Below are positions 56,887 to 64,000 of a stretch of DNA of 64,000 nt, piece after piece. Below the pieces are notes generated by a model that saw only the letters and a program-made list of their open reading frames with translations, searched no databases and was not told the origin of the DNA. Both the position numbers and the translations under genes were made by a program. Each line of letters starts with the position of its first letter. The stretch's first letter is position 1. This DNA is from Streptomyces sp. SID13726. Its GTDB lineage: Bacteria; Actinomycetota; Actinomycetes; Streptomycetales; Streptomycetaceae. The stretch is from NCBI RefSeq assembly GCF_010548375.1, contig NZ_JAAGLY010000030.1, forward strand, positions 31,188 to 95,187. The letters are read 5' to 3'.

Positions 56887-57972
56887 TCACGCCTTCGGTG
56901 TCCTCAGCAGTGCTCCTATGTGGGCCGCCGCCGTCGACAGGTGGCGGCGGGCGTCGCGGAGCTGGTCGGCCGTGATGCCGTGGTCGCGGGCCGCGTCGCG
57001 GATGTCGTCCCGGAAACGGTCGAGCAGGCGGTCCAGGTCGCGGGACGGGTTTCCGGTCGGGTACTCGTGGGCCCAGGACGGTTCGTACTCGCCGGGGAAG
57101 TCCTCGGGGGTGTCCGCGTACTCGGGGGCCGGTGGCGTCTTGCCTGTCTTGCCCTCGGTCCGCACGCCGCCCCGGCCGAAGCCGAAGTCCTTCCCGAACT
57201 CCTTGCCGTAGTCCTTCCCGAACTCGCCGAACTCCTTGGCCAGTTCGGTCAGCCCCTCGCGCACCCCCGTAGGCCAGTCGCCGCGTGCGAAGTGGTCCTG
57301 CACCTGCTCCTGGACCCGCCGGGCGATGCGCTGCACCTCCTCCTGGGCCTGCTCCCTCGCCCGGTCCTGGGCCTCCTTGGCCTGGCGGCGGGCCCGCTGG
57401 GCCTCCTCGCGGGCGCGGCGGCTCTCGTCCTTGGCGCGCCGGGCCTGTTCCTTCCACTCCTGCTTGACGCGGCGCATCTCCTCCTTGGCGGCGCGCCAGG
57501 ACTCGTTGTCGGCGTACTCCGTGAAGTCCCCGAAGGGGCCCTCGTGTCCGCCGCCGGTGCCCTTGGTGCCGCCGCCGGTGCCGCGGCGGGCCTCGGTCGC
57601 GGCGGCCCGCATCTCGCGCCGCAGGTCGCCCGCCGCGCCGCGTACGTCGGCCCGGATCTCGGCGGCCAGCTCGGCGACCGACTCGCGGATCTCCAGCTCC
57701 AGGTCGGCCAGTTCGCCGCTGCGGTCGGCCAGCTCGGCACGGCCCGCGTCGGTGATGGCGTACACCTTCCGGCCACCCTCAGTGGTATGGGTGACCAGGC
57801 CTTCCGCCTCCAGCTTGGCCAGGCGGGGGTAGACGGTGCCCGCCGAGGGGGCGTACAGGCCCTGGAAGCGCTCCTCCAGGAGCCGGATCACCTCGTAGCC
57901 GTGGCGCGGGGCCTCGTCCAGCAGCTTCAGCAGGTAGAGGCGGAGGCGGCCGTGGGCGAAGACGGGGGGCAT
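56887..57972 (-). CDS. PadR-family regulator with long coiled-coil C-terminus
   Basis: A 361-residue regulator, much longer than the usual 110-190. The PadR winged helix is at the N-terminus (RLRLYLLKLLDEAPRHGYEV, SAGTVYPRLAKLEAEGLVTH). It is followed by a highly charged region (EMRRVKQEWKEQARRAKDES, REEAQRARRQAKEAQDRARE) that should form a long coiled coil, and a Gly/Phe-rich stretch (FGEFGKDYGKEFGKDFGFGR). The ATG is one base after the DUF4097 stop, so the two are coupled. A perfect palindrome upstream of the pair is the likely operator. Confidence 0.88.
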   Translation of the reverse strand: MPPVFAHGRLRLYLLKLLDEAPRHGYEVIRLLEERFQGLYAPSAGTVYPRLAKLEAEGLVTHTTEGGRKVYAITDAGRAELADRSGELADLELEIRESVAELAAEIRADVRGAAGDLRREMRAAATEARRGTGGGTKGTGGGHEGPFGDFTEYADNESWRAAKEEMRRVKQEWKEQARRAKDESRRAREEAQRARRQAKEAQDRAREQAQEEVQRIARRVQEQVQDHFARGDWPTGVREGLTELAKEFGEFGKDYGKEFGKDFGFGRGGVRTEGKTGKTPPAPEYADTPEDFPGEYEPSWAHEYPTGNPSRDLDRLLDRFRDDIRDAARDHGITADQLRDARRHLSTAAAHIGALLRTPKA

Positions 57973-57973
57973 G

Positions 57974-59104
57974 TCAGAGCACCTTCTTGTCGGTCGTGCC
58001 GTCGGCCGGGGTGGGGGTCGGGCCGGAAACGGGATTGTCTCGCGAGGTGCGGTGCTCGCCGTCTGCCGGGTCGGAGGGGGCGGGGGAGTCGACCGGGTCA
58101 GCGGGATCAACAGGGTCTGCGGGATCAACAGGGTCTGCGGGGTCTGCCGGATCAACAGGGTCGACCGGGTCGGAAGCCCCCGTTCCAGCGGGCCTGCCCG
58201 CGCCCGCGTCCCTAGCCGCGCTCGTGCCAGCCGCACCCGCGTCCGCCCCGCCGTCCTTCACGAACGGATCCGTCTCCCACGGCTCCTCCTCGTCGTCCTC
58301 CCGAGGTGGCCGCCGGAGAAGGGCGATCGAGCCCGAGACCGTGGTCGCGCGGAGCTTTCCGGTGCCTGCGCCGAGGCGGCCGGTGACCTTGTGGGCGCCC
58401 CACTGGCCGTGTACCCGTAGGCCGTCGAAGGCGTTGGAGATCGTCCCGCTGGCGGTGTTGGCCTCCACCTCCGCGTCCGCGGGCTGGGGGAGGCGGATGG
58501 CGATCTCGCCGGAGACGCTGGTGAGGCGTACGTCGGTGGGGCCGTCCGGGTCGAGGTCGACGATCATCGAGCCGCTGACAGAGTCGGCCCGCACGGAGGG
58601 GCCGGAGCCCTCCACGACGGTGAGATCCCCGGAGACGGAGTTGAAACGGAGGTCGCCGGTGACGGCCTGGGCCTCCAGGTTCCCCGAGACGGTGTCCGCG
58701 CGGACGGTGCCGGAGACGCCGACCAGGGTCGTGTCGCCGTTGACCCCCTTCACCACCGACGGGCCGCGCAGCCCCGACACGACGGCCCCGGCGCTGACCA
58801 CGCCCACCTCGACGCGGGTCTCGGCCGGCACGGCCAGGGAGACGACCGCGCTGCGCCGCCAGCCCTTGCGGTCGAGCCACTTGAGGAAGCCCTTCCAGGG
58901 CAGGTCCTCGTAGGCGACGGTGAGGGTGCCGCCCTCCTGGGTGACGACCAGGGGCGGTCCCTCGATCTCGGAGACCTCCAGGCGCGCGGAACCTTCGTCC
59001 GTGCCCACCACGTTCACCGTTCCGTTGACGATGCGTACGTGGAGTTCGCGTACGGGCTCGTCGAAGGTGAGCTTCCTGGGCTCAGTGACGGACCACTCGG
59101 ACAT
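57974..59104 (-). CDS. DUF4097-family (adhesin-like) protein
   Basis: A 376-residue protein with a beta-helix-like DUF4097 region (residues 20-270) built from VSG repeats (SGNLEAQAVTGDLRFNSVSG, SGEIAIRLPQPADAEVEANT). The C-terminal tail is a low-complexity DPADPVDPADPVD repeat of about 40 residues. There is no signal peptide. It is co-transcribed with the PadR regulator, a frequent arrangement in Streptomyces; the function is unknown. The ATG at 59104 follows GGGGAGG. Confidence 0.82.
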   Translation of the reverse strand: MSEWSVTEPRKLTFDEPVRELHVRIVNGTVNVVGTDEGSARLEVSEIEGPPLVVTQEGGTLTVAYEDLPWKGFLKWLDRKGWRRSAVVSLAVPAETRVEVGVVSAGAVVSGLRGPSVVKGVNGDTTLVGVSGTVRADTVSGNLEAQAVTGDLRFNSVSGDLTVVEGSGPSVRADSVSGSMIVDLDPDGPTDVRLTSVSGEIAIRLPQPADAEVEANTASGTISNAFDGLRVHGQWGAHKVTGRLGAGTGKLRATTVSGSIALLRRPPREDDEEEPWETDPFVKDGGADAGAAGTSAARDAGAGRPAGTGASDPVDPVDPADPADPVDPADPVDPADPVDSPAPSDPADGEHRTSRDNPVSGPTPTPADGTTDKKVL

Positions 59105-59152
59105 GGTGCAGACCTCCCCGTAGCAACGCGCCATATCGCGTCTCCTGCAATT

Positions 59153-59166
59153 CACGATATATCGTG
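59153..59166. promoter_or_regulatory. PadR-type operator, perfect 14-bp palindrome
   Basis: CACGATATATCGTG is a perfect palindrome 49 bases upstream of the DUF4097 start; a related half-site ATATCGCG lies at about 59133. PadR proteins bind AT-centred palindromes of this kind, so the PadR regulator in the same unit probably binds here. Confidence 0.7.
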
Positions 59167-59251
59167 GACGTCGAAAGTCAAGACACTCTTTCCAGGGATA
59201 CTCGGGGCTGGAAATATGACGAAGCATGGCAAATGCCCCTAGCGTGTGACC

Positions 59252-60106
59252 ATGTCCACGGCACGCTCCTCCCGTACCGGCCCCTCGGGCCGCGCAGGTC
59301 CCGCCCCTGGTGCCCTGCTGCTCTGCCGGGCCGCACCGGACGCCGTCGCCCCCGCCGCCCGGCTGCTGCGCGAGCGCATGCTGCTCACGGGCGCGGGTGA
59401 CGAGTGGAGCGTTCTCGTACCGGAGGGGAAGCCCTGGCTGGGCGGTGAGGAGCCGGTCGACCGCGTCCTCACCGGCTGGGCCACCGCCCTGGCCGTGGGC
59501 GCTCCCTGGCCCGTTCTCGCGCTGTGGTGGGACGCCGACCGCGGCGGCTACACCCTCGCGTCCGGCTTCCGCCGCCCGGTCGGCTATGTCTGGCTCACCA
59601 ACGGCACCCCGGCCGGCGAGGACGAGGCCATGCGCACCTTCGCCGCCCGTCTGTCCCTCGACCCCGTGCTGGACGTCCAGTCCCTCGACCACCTGACGAA
59701 ACCGGACCCGGCATCCGACGCCCGGGCCCGCCTCCGCGGCCTGCTGGCGGTCCTCACGCGCGCGGGCCTGACCCTCCCCGCCGGCCTCACCCCCGGCGAA
59801 CCCGCCGACCGCCTCCGCGAAGTCGCCCGCGTCCAGCCGAACGCCCGGTCCGTCGAGGCGGACGGCTGGCGGGACGTCGTACAGGGCGAGTTCGAGGCCG
59901 TGGCAGGCCGCCGCCTGACCCCCTGGCTCCCCTGGTCCGGCGACCCCAGGGCCCGCACCCTGTCCCTGGCCCAGGTGGCGACCGGCCTCCCCCTGACCGC
60001 CTGGGCCCTACGACACCGCAGCGGTGGCTGGCTCACGGCGGGGGCGCTGCTGCTCGCGCACGGCGCGCTGGGACTGGCGTACGACCTCACGCGCCCGCGC
60101 GACTGA
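59252..60106 (+). CDS. hypothetical protein with a C-terminal hydrophobic region
   Basis: A 284-residue protein that I cannot assign to a family. Residues 25-130 are globular (LLLCRAAPDAVAPAARLLRE, WWDADRGGYTLASGFRRPVG). The C-terminus has two moderately hydrophobic stretches (VATGLPLTAWALRH, GALLLAHGALGLAYDL) that may be membrane helices. No ribosome site is clear at the ATG; the GTG at 59246 is an alternative. It is divergent from DUF4097. Confidence 0.65.
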   Translation: MSTARSSRTGPSGRAGPAPGALLLCRAAPDAVAPAARLLRERMLLTGAGDEWSVLVPEGKPWLGGEEPVDRVLTGWATALAVGAPWPVLALWWDADRGGYTLASGFRRPVGYVWLTNGTPAGEDEAMRTFAARLSLDPVLDVQSLDHLTKPDPASDARARLRGLLAVLTRAGLTLPAGLTPGEPADRLREVARVQPNARSVEADGWRDVVQGEFEAVAGRRLTPWLPWSGDPRARTLSLAQVATGLPLTAWALRHRSGGWLTAGALLLAHGALGLAYDLTRPRD

Positions 60107-60180
60107 CAGACCAGCCTGCGCGACTGACTGCCCGACTGACCGACGCGCCCGCACGACTGACCGACCCGCCCGCGCGACTG
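60107..60180. repeat. CGACTGACCGAC-type short repeats
   Basis: Imperfect copies of GCGACTGACnGACCnGCCCGC run from the hypothetical gene's stop to the next terminator. No gene is visible. Confidence 0.5.
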
Positions 60181-60186
60181 AAACCC

Positions 60187-60211
60187 AAAAAGGCGCCCCC
60201 GAAGAGGCGCC
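60187..60211 (-). terminator. intrinsic terminator of the DUF6104 gene
   Basis: On the minus strand two GGCGCC arms with an 8-base loop are followed by a T5 tract. It lies just after the DUF6104 stop. Confidence 0.7.
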
Positions 60212-60226
60212 CCGCGTCACGCCGTC

Positions 60227-60409
60227 CTACTCGTCGTCGTCCTCGTCGTCCAGCCGGGCCAGCCACGTGGCCAGCCGCTCCACCGGCACCTCGAAGTCCG
60301 GATTCAGATCGACGAACGTACGCAGCTGCTCGGCCAGCCACTCGAAGCTGACCTCCTCCTCGCCGCGTCGCTTCTCCAGCTCTTCGATGCCTCGGTCGGT
60401 GAAGTACAT
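60227..60409 (-). CDS. DUF6104-family small acidic protein
   Basis: A 60-residue protein (MYFTDRGIEELEKRRGEEEV, LAEQLRTFVDLNPDFEVPVE) ending in an acidic tail (LDDEDDDE). It matches small conserved actinobacterial proteins found beside the 2-oxoglutarate decarboxylase gene; the role is unknown. It is on the same strand as that gene but separated by a strong terminator. Confidence 0.82.
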   Translation of the reverse strand: MYFTDRGIEELEKRRGEEEVSFEWLAEQLRTFVDLNPDFEVPVERLATWLARLDDEDDDE

Positions 60410-60433
60410 GCCTCAAGGATATGTGGGGGAAAA

Positions 60434-60472
60434 CGGCCGGGCCGCACCCCTGAGAGGGGTGCGGCCCGGCCG
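60434..60472 (-). terminator. terminator of the 2-oxoglutarate decarboxylase gene
   Basis: A perfect 17-bp stem (CGGCCGGGCCGCACCCC / GGGGTGCGGCCCGGCCG) with a 5-base loop, 23 bases after the stop codon. Confidence 0.9.
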
Positions 60473-60495
60473 CCGAGCGTGATCCGCGTGAGCGG

Positions 60496-63400
60496 TTACG
60501 CCTCGAACACCTCCCGGACCAACTGCTCCTGCTCAGCCTGGTGCCGCTTCGCCGACCCCACCGCAGGCGAGGAGCCGTGCGGGCGGGAGATCCGACGCAG
60601 GCGCTCGCCGTGCGGGACGTCCGCGCCGACCGCCAGGTCGAGGTGGTCGATCAGGTTGAGGGCGATGAACGGCCAGGCGCCCTGGTTCGCCGGCTCCTCC
60701 TGGGCCCAGAGGTACTTCTCGGCGTTCGGGTACTTGGCGATCTCGGCCTGGACCTCGGCACCCGGCAGGGGGTACAGGCGCTCCAGGCGGATGATCGCCG
60801 TGTCCGTGACACCGCGCTTCTGACGCTCGGCCTCAAGGTCGTAGTAGACCTTGCCGGCGCAGAAGACGACCTTCTTGACCGCGTTCGCCTCCACCGTCGA
60901 GTCGCCGATGACCGGGCGGAACTGACCCGACGTGAACTCCTCCGTCTTCGACGCGGCGGCCTTGAGGCGCAGCATCGACTTCGGGGTGAAGACCACCAGC
61001 GGCTTGTGGTGCGGGTTGTGCACCTGCCAGCGGAGAAGGTGGAAGTAGTTCGACGGGAGCGTCGGCATCGCGACCGTCATGTTGTTCTGGGCGCAGAGCT
61101 GGAGGAAGCGCTCCACGCGCGCGGACGAGTGGTCCGGGCCCTGGCCCTCGTAGCCGTGGGGGAGCAGCAGGGTGACGCCGGACGTCTGGCCCCACTTCTG
61201 CTCCGCCGCCGAGATGTACTCGTCGACCACCGTCTGCGCGCCGTTGACGAAGTCGCCGAACTGCGCCTCCCACATCACGAGCGCGTCGGGGCGGGCCAGC
61301 GAGTAGCCGTACTCGAAGCCCATGACCGCGTACTCGGAGAGCAGGGAGTTGTAGACGTTGTAGCGGGCCTGGTCCTCGGCGAGGTACTGGAGCGGGGTGT
61401 GCTCCTCGCCCGTCTCGCGGTTGATGAGGACCGCGTGGCGCTGGCCGAAGGTGCCGCGCTGGGAGTCCTGGCCGGAGAGGCGCACCGGGGTGCCTTCGAG
61501 CAGCAGGGAGCCGACGGCCAGCGTCTCGCCCATGCCCCAGTCGATCGTCCCGTCCTCGACCATCGCCGCCCGGCGCTGCAGCTGGGGCAGCAGACGCGGG
61601 TGGACGTGGAAGGTGTCGGGGATGTTGACCTGGGACTCGGCGATCCGCTTCACGGTCTCCGAGGAGATCGCGGTGGAGACGGCGACCGGGAACTCGGCCT
61701 GCGGGTCGGAGACGGGACCGGCGGCCGGCTGGGCCGTGACGGCCTCGCGGACCTCGGTGAAGACCTTCTCCAGCTGGCCCTGGTAGTCCTGGAGGGCCTG
61801 CTCGGCCTCTTCCAGGGTGATGTCGCCGCGACCGATGAGGGACTCGGTGTACAGCTTGCGCACCGAGCGCTTCTTGTCGATCAGGTCGTACATCAGGGGC
61901 TGGGTGAAGGCCGGGTTGTCCGACTCGTTGTGACCGCGGCGGCGGTAGCAGATGAGGTCGATCACCACGTCCTTGTTGAACGCCTGACGGAACTCGAAGG
62001 CCAGGCGGGCCACGCGGACCACGGCCTCCGGGTCGTCGCCGTTCACGTGGAAGATCGGGGCCTCGATCATGCGGGCCACGTCGGTGGCGTACATGGAGGA
62101 GCGCGAGGACTCGGGCGCCGCCGTGAAGCCGACCTGGTTGTTGATGACGATGTGGACGGTGCCGCCGGTGCGGTAGCCGCGCAGCTGCGACATGTTCAGC
62201 GTCTCGGCCACCACGCCCTGGCCCGCGAAGGCCGCGTCACCGTGCAGGGCGACCGGCAGGACGGTGAAGTCCGTGCCGCCCTTGTTGATGATGTCCTGCT
62301 TGGCGCGGGCGATGCCCTCGATGACCGGGTCGACCGTCTCCAGGTGGGACGGGTTCGCGGCCAGCGAGACGGTGATCTGCTCGCCGTCCAGGCCCGTGAA
62401 GGTGCCCTGGGCGCCCAGGTGGTACTTCACGTCGCCGGAGCCGTGCATCGACTTCGGGTCGAGGTTGCCCTCGAACTCGCGGAAGATCTGGGCGTACGAC
62501 TTGCCGACGATGTTGGCCAGGACGTTCAGGCGGCCGCGGTGGGCCATGCCGATGACGACCTCGTCGAGACGGGACTCCGCCGCCGAGTCGAGCACCGCGT
62601 CGAGCAGCGGGATGACGGACTCGCCGCCCTCCAGGGAGAAGCGCTTCTGGCCGACGTACTTCGTCTGGAGGAAGGTCTCGAAGGCCTCCGCGGCGTTCAG
62701 CCGGCGCAGGATGCGCAGCTGCTCCTCGCGCTCCGGCTTGGAGTGCGGGCGCTCGATGCGGTCCTGGATCCACTTGCGCTGCTTCGGGTCCTGGATGTGC
62801 ATGAACTCGATGCCGGTGGTGCGGCAGTACGAGTCGCGCAGCACGCCGAGGATGTCGCGCAGCTTCATCATCGACTTGCCGGCGAAGCCGCCGACCGCGA
62901 ACTCCCGCTCCAGGTCCCACAGGGTGAGGCCGTGCTCGGTGATGTCCAGGTCGGGGTGCTTGCGCTGCTGGTACTCCAGCGGGTCGGTGTCGGCCATGAC
63001 GTGGCCGCGGACCCGGTAGGAGTGGATCAGCTCGAAGACGCGGGCGGCCTTAGTGACGTCGTCGTCGTGGGAGGCGTCGATGTCCTTGAGCCAGCGGACC
63101 GGCTCGTAGGGGATGCGCAGCGCCTCGAAGATCTCGTCGAAGAAGTCGTTCTCGCCGAGCAGGAGGTTCGCGACGATCCGCAGGAACTCGCCGGAGGCGG
63201 CGCCCTGGATGACCCGGTGGTCGTAGGTCGACGTGAGCGTCATGACCTTCGAGATGCCGAGCTTGTTCAGGGTGTCCTGGGAGGTGCCCTGGAACTCCGC
63301 GGGGTAGTCCATGGAGCCGACGCCCATGATGACCGACTGGCCGGGCATGAGGCGCGGCACGGAGTGGACCGTACCGAGGCCGCCCGGGTTCGTCAGGGAG

Positions 63401-64000
63401 ACCGTGACGCCCGAGAAGTCGTCCATCGTCAGCTTGCCGTCGCGGGCGCGGCGGACGATGTCCTCGTAGGCCTGCCAGAACTCGAAGAAGTTCAGCGTCT
63501 CGGCCTTCTTGATGCCCGCGACGACCAGCTGGCGGTCGCCGTTGGGCTTCACCAGGTCGATGGCGAGGCCGAAGTTGATGTGCGGCGGCTTGACGAGGGT
63601 GGGCTTCCCGTCCTTCTCCGCGTAGTGCCAGTTCATCGACGGCATGGCCTTGATGGCCTGCACCATCGCGTAGCCGATGAGGTGGGTGAAGGAGATCTTC
63701 CCGCCCCGGGCACGCTTCAGATGGTTGTTGATGACGATGCGGTTGTCGAAGAGCAGCTTCACCGGGACCGCGCGCACGGACGTGGCCGTGGGCAGCTCCA
63801 GCGAGGCGTTCATGTTCTTCGCGACCGCGGCGGCGGGGCCGCGCAGCGTGATCATCTCGGGGCCCTCGGGAGCCGCCGTGACCTCACCGGCCTTCGGACG
63901 GCCCGGCAGCTTCGCGGCGGCCGGAGCCGGGGCGGCCTGCGCCGGAGCGGCCTTGGGTGCCGGAGCAGCGGCGGCGGGCGCGGCCTTGGCGGGCGCCGCA
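60496..64000 (-). CDS. kgd: multifunctional 2-oxoglutarate decarboxylase/dehydrogenase E1, 5' end missing
   Basis: This is the actinobacterial fusion of an E2-type acyltransferase core with the thiamine-dependent E1 of 2-oxoglutarate dehydrogenase, a TCA-cycle enzyme (also called SucA/OdhA). At least 1168 residues are visible. The Ala/Pro-rich linker (63856-64000) continues past the window. The E2 core includes the HxxxD motif (TYDHRVIQGAASGE). The E1 part has GMAHRGRLNVLANI, GDAAFAGQGVVAETLN and the C-terminal LPHGYEGQGPDHSSARVERF. In related species it is inhibited by the FHA protein OdhI/GarA. The N-terminal segment that would bear this is outside the window. Confidence 0.95.
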   Translation of the reverse strand, partial: AAPAKAAPAAAAPAPKAAPAQAAPAPAAAKLPGRPKAGEVTAAPEGPEMITLRGPAAAVAKNMNASLELPTATSVRAVPVKLLFDNRIVINNHLKRARGGKISFTHLIGYAMVQAIKAMPSMNWHYAEKDGKPTLVKPPHINFGLAIDLVKPNGDRQLVVAGIKKAETLNFFEFWQAYEDIVRRARDGKLTMDDFSGVTVSLTNPGGLGTVHSVPRLMPGQSVIMGVGSMDYPAEFQGTSQDTLNKLGISKVMTLTSTYDHRVIQGAASGEFLRIVANLLLGENDFFDEIFEALRIPYEPVRWLKDIDASHDDDVTKAARVFELIHSYRVRGHVMADTDPLEYQQRKHPDLDITEHGLTLWDLEREFAVGGFAGKSMMKLRDILGVLRDSYCRTTGIEFMHIQDPKQRKWIQDRIERPHSKPEREEQLRILRRLNAAEAFETFLQTKYVGQKRFSLEGGESVIPLLDAVLDSAAESRLDEVVIGMAHRGRLNVLANIVGKSYAQIFREFEGNLDPKSMHGSGDVKYHLGAQGTFTGLDGEQITVSLAANPSHLETVDPVIEGIARAKQDIINKGGTDFTVLPVALHGDAAFAGQGVVAETLNMSQLRGYRTGGTVHIVINNQVGFTAAPESSRSSMYATDVARMIEAPIFHVNGDDPEAVVRVARLAFEFRQAFNKDVVIDLICYRRRGHNESDNPAFTQPLMYDLIDKKRSVRKLYTESLIGRGDITLEEAEQALQDYQGQLEKVFTEVREAVTAQPAAGPVSDPQAEFPVAVSTAISSETVKRIAESQVNIPDTFHVHPRLLPQLQRRAAMVEDGTIDWGMGETLAVGSLLLEGTPVRLSGQDSQRGTFGQRHAVLINRETGEEHTPLQYLAEDQARYNVYNSLLSEYAVMGFEYGYSLARPDALVMWEAQFGDFVNGAQTVVDEYISAAEQKWGQTSGVTLLLPHGYEGQGPDHSSARVERFLQLCAQNNMTVAMPTLPSNYFHLLRWQVHNPHHKPLVVFTPKSMLRLKAAASKTEEFTSGQFRPVIGDSTVEANAVKKVVFCAGKVYYDLEAERQKRGVTDTAIIRLERLYPLPGAEVQAEIAKYPNAEKYLWAQEEPANQGAWPFIALNLIDHLDLAVGADVPHGERLRRISRPHGSSPAVGSAKRHQAEQEQLVREVFEA

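Overview
This window is a core-chromosome segment of a Streptomyces species. The evidence is very high GC with strong third-position GC, frequent GTG/TTG starts, ATGA/GTGA gene overlaps, a Wbl protein, a BldD-like site, a nickel superoxide dismutase, the DasR chitobiose regulon and an epi-isozizaene synthase/CYP170 pair. As far as I can recall, gene order follows the S. coelicolor SCO52xx region, ending in the 2-oxoglutarate decarboxylase gene. I saw no tRNA, rRNA, CRISPR array, insertion sequence or prophage. Accessory content is mostly intergenic tandem repeats.

Layout. 1-2.3 kb: end of an HD-domain gene, a TPR protein and peptide deformylase. 2.5-5.0 kb: two-gene albaflavenone operon (terpene synthase with one rare TTA codon, plus P450). 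5.0-10.4 kb: GlxA/AraC regulator, a small membrane ORF, a lipoprotein and the class Ia ribonucleotide reductase genes nrdAB behind a cobalamin riboswitch and paired NrdR-like boxes. 10.4-15.3 kb: GNAT, a MctP-type monocarboxylate permease with its DUF3311 partner, and YbdD-CstA (pyruvate or monocarboxylate uptake). 15.4-23.4 kb: dasR, dasABC, dasD, nagB and an SIS-domain gene, with dre operators; together they import chitobiose, cleave it to GlcNAc and deaminate GlcN-6-P.

23.5-31.2 kb: SDR/TetR divergent pair, a PdtaS-type sensor kinase whose promoter carries a further dre, wblE, a lipid kinase, and the stress sigma factor sigH with its anti-sigma gene behind BldD-like and SigB-type sites. 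31.2-34.7 kb: UBP zinc finger, Na+/H+ antiporter, ACC-deaminase-like enzyme, peptidoglycan amidase. 35.0-37.8 kb: EshA, which reads as a family 2B encapsulin shell (HK97 fold with an inserted cyclic-nucleotide-binding-like domain), followed by a polyprenyl diphosphate synthase with a low-complexity N-terminus and an in-frame upstream nonapeptide repeat; this is the most interesting system here, a probable protein compartment for isoprenoid synthesis.

38-44.9 kb: GNAT, TetR, DHFR-like protein, a DGPF/ECF42-type sigma module, DUF952, a 34-bp minisatellite of about 16 units that runs into the end of a VOC gene, a second VOC gene and an AraC regulator. 44.9-47.3 kb: Pit phosphate transporter, small membrane protein and PPK2. 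47.4-49.8 kb: sodN/sodX, CGNR protein, methyltransferase. 49.9-52.6 kb: polar amino-acid ABC transporter. 53.2-60.4 kb: malic enzyme, quinone-oxidoreductase-like protein, a small HTH/ClpN module with twin palindromes, PadR/DUF4097 pair, hypothetical genes. 60.5-64 kb: 2-oxoglutarate decarboxylase (kgd/sucA), cut by the window end. Many genes are separated by strong GC-rich hairpin terminators. Family names come from motifs read by eye; no search was run.
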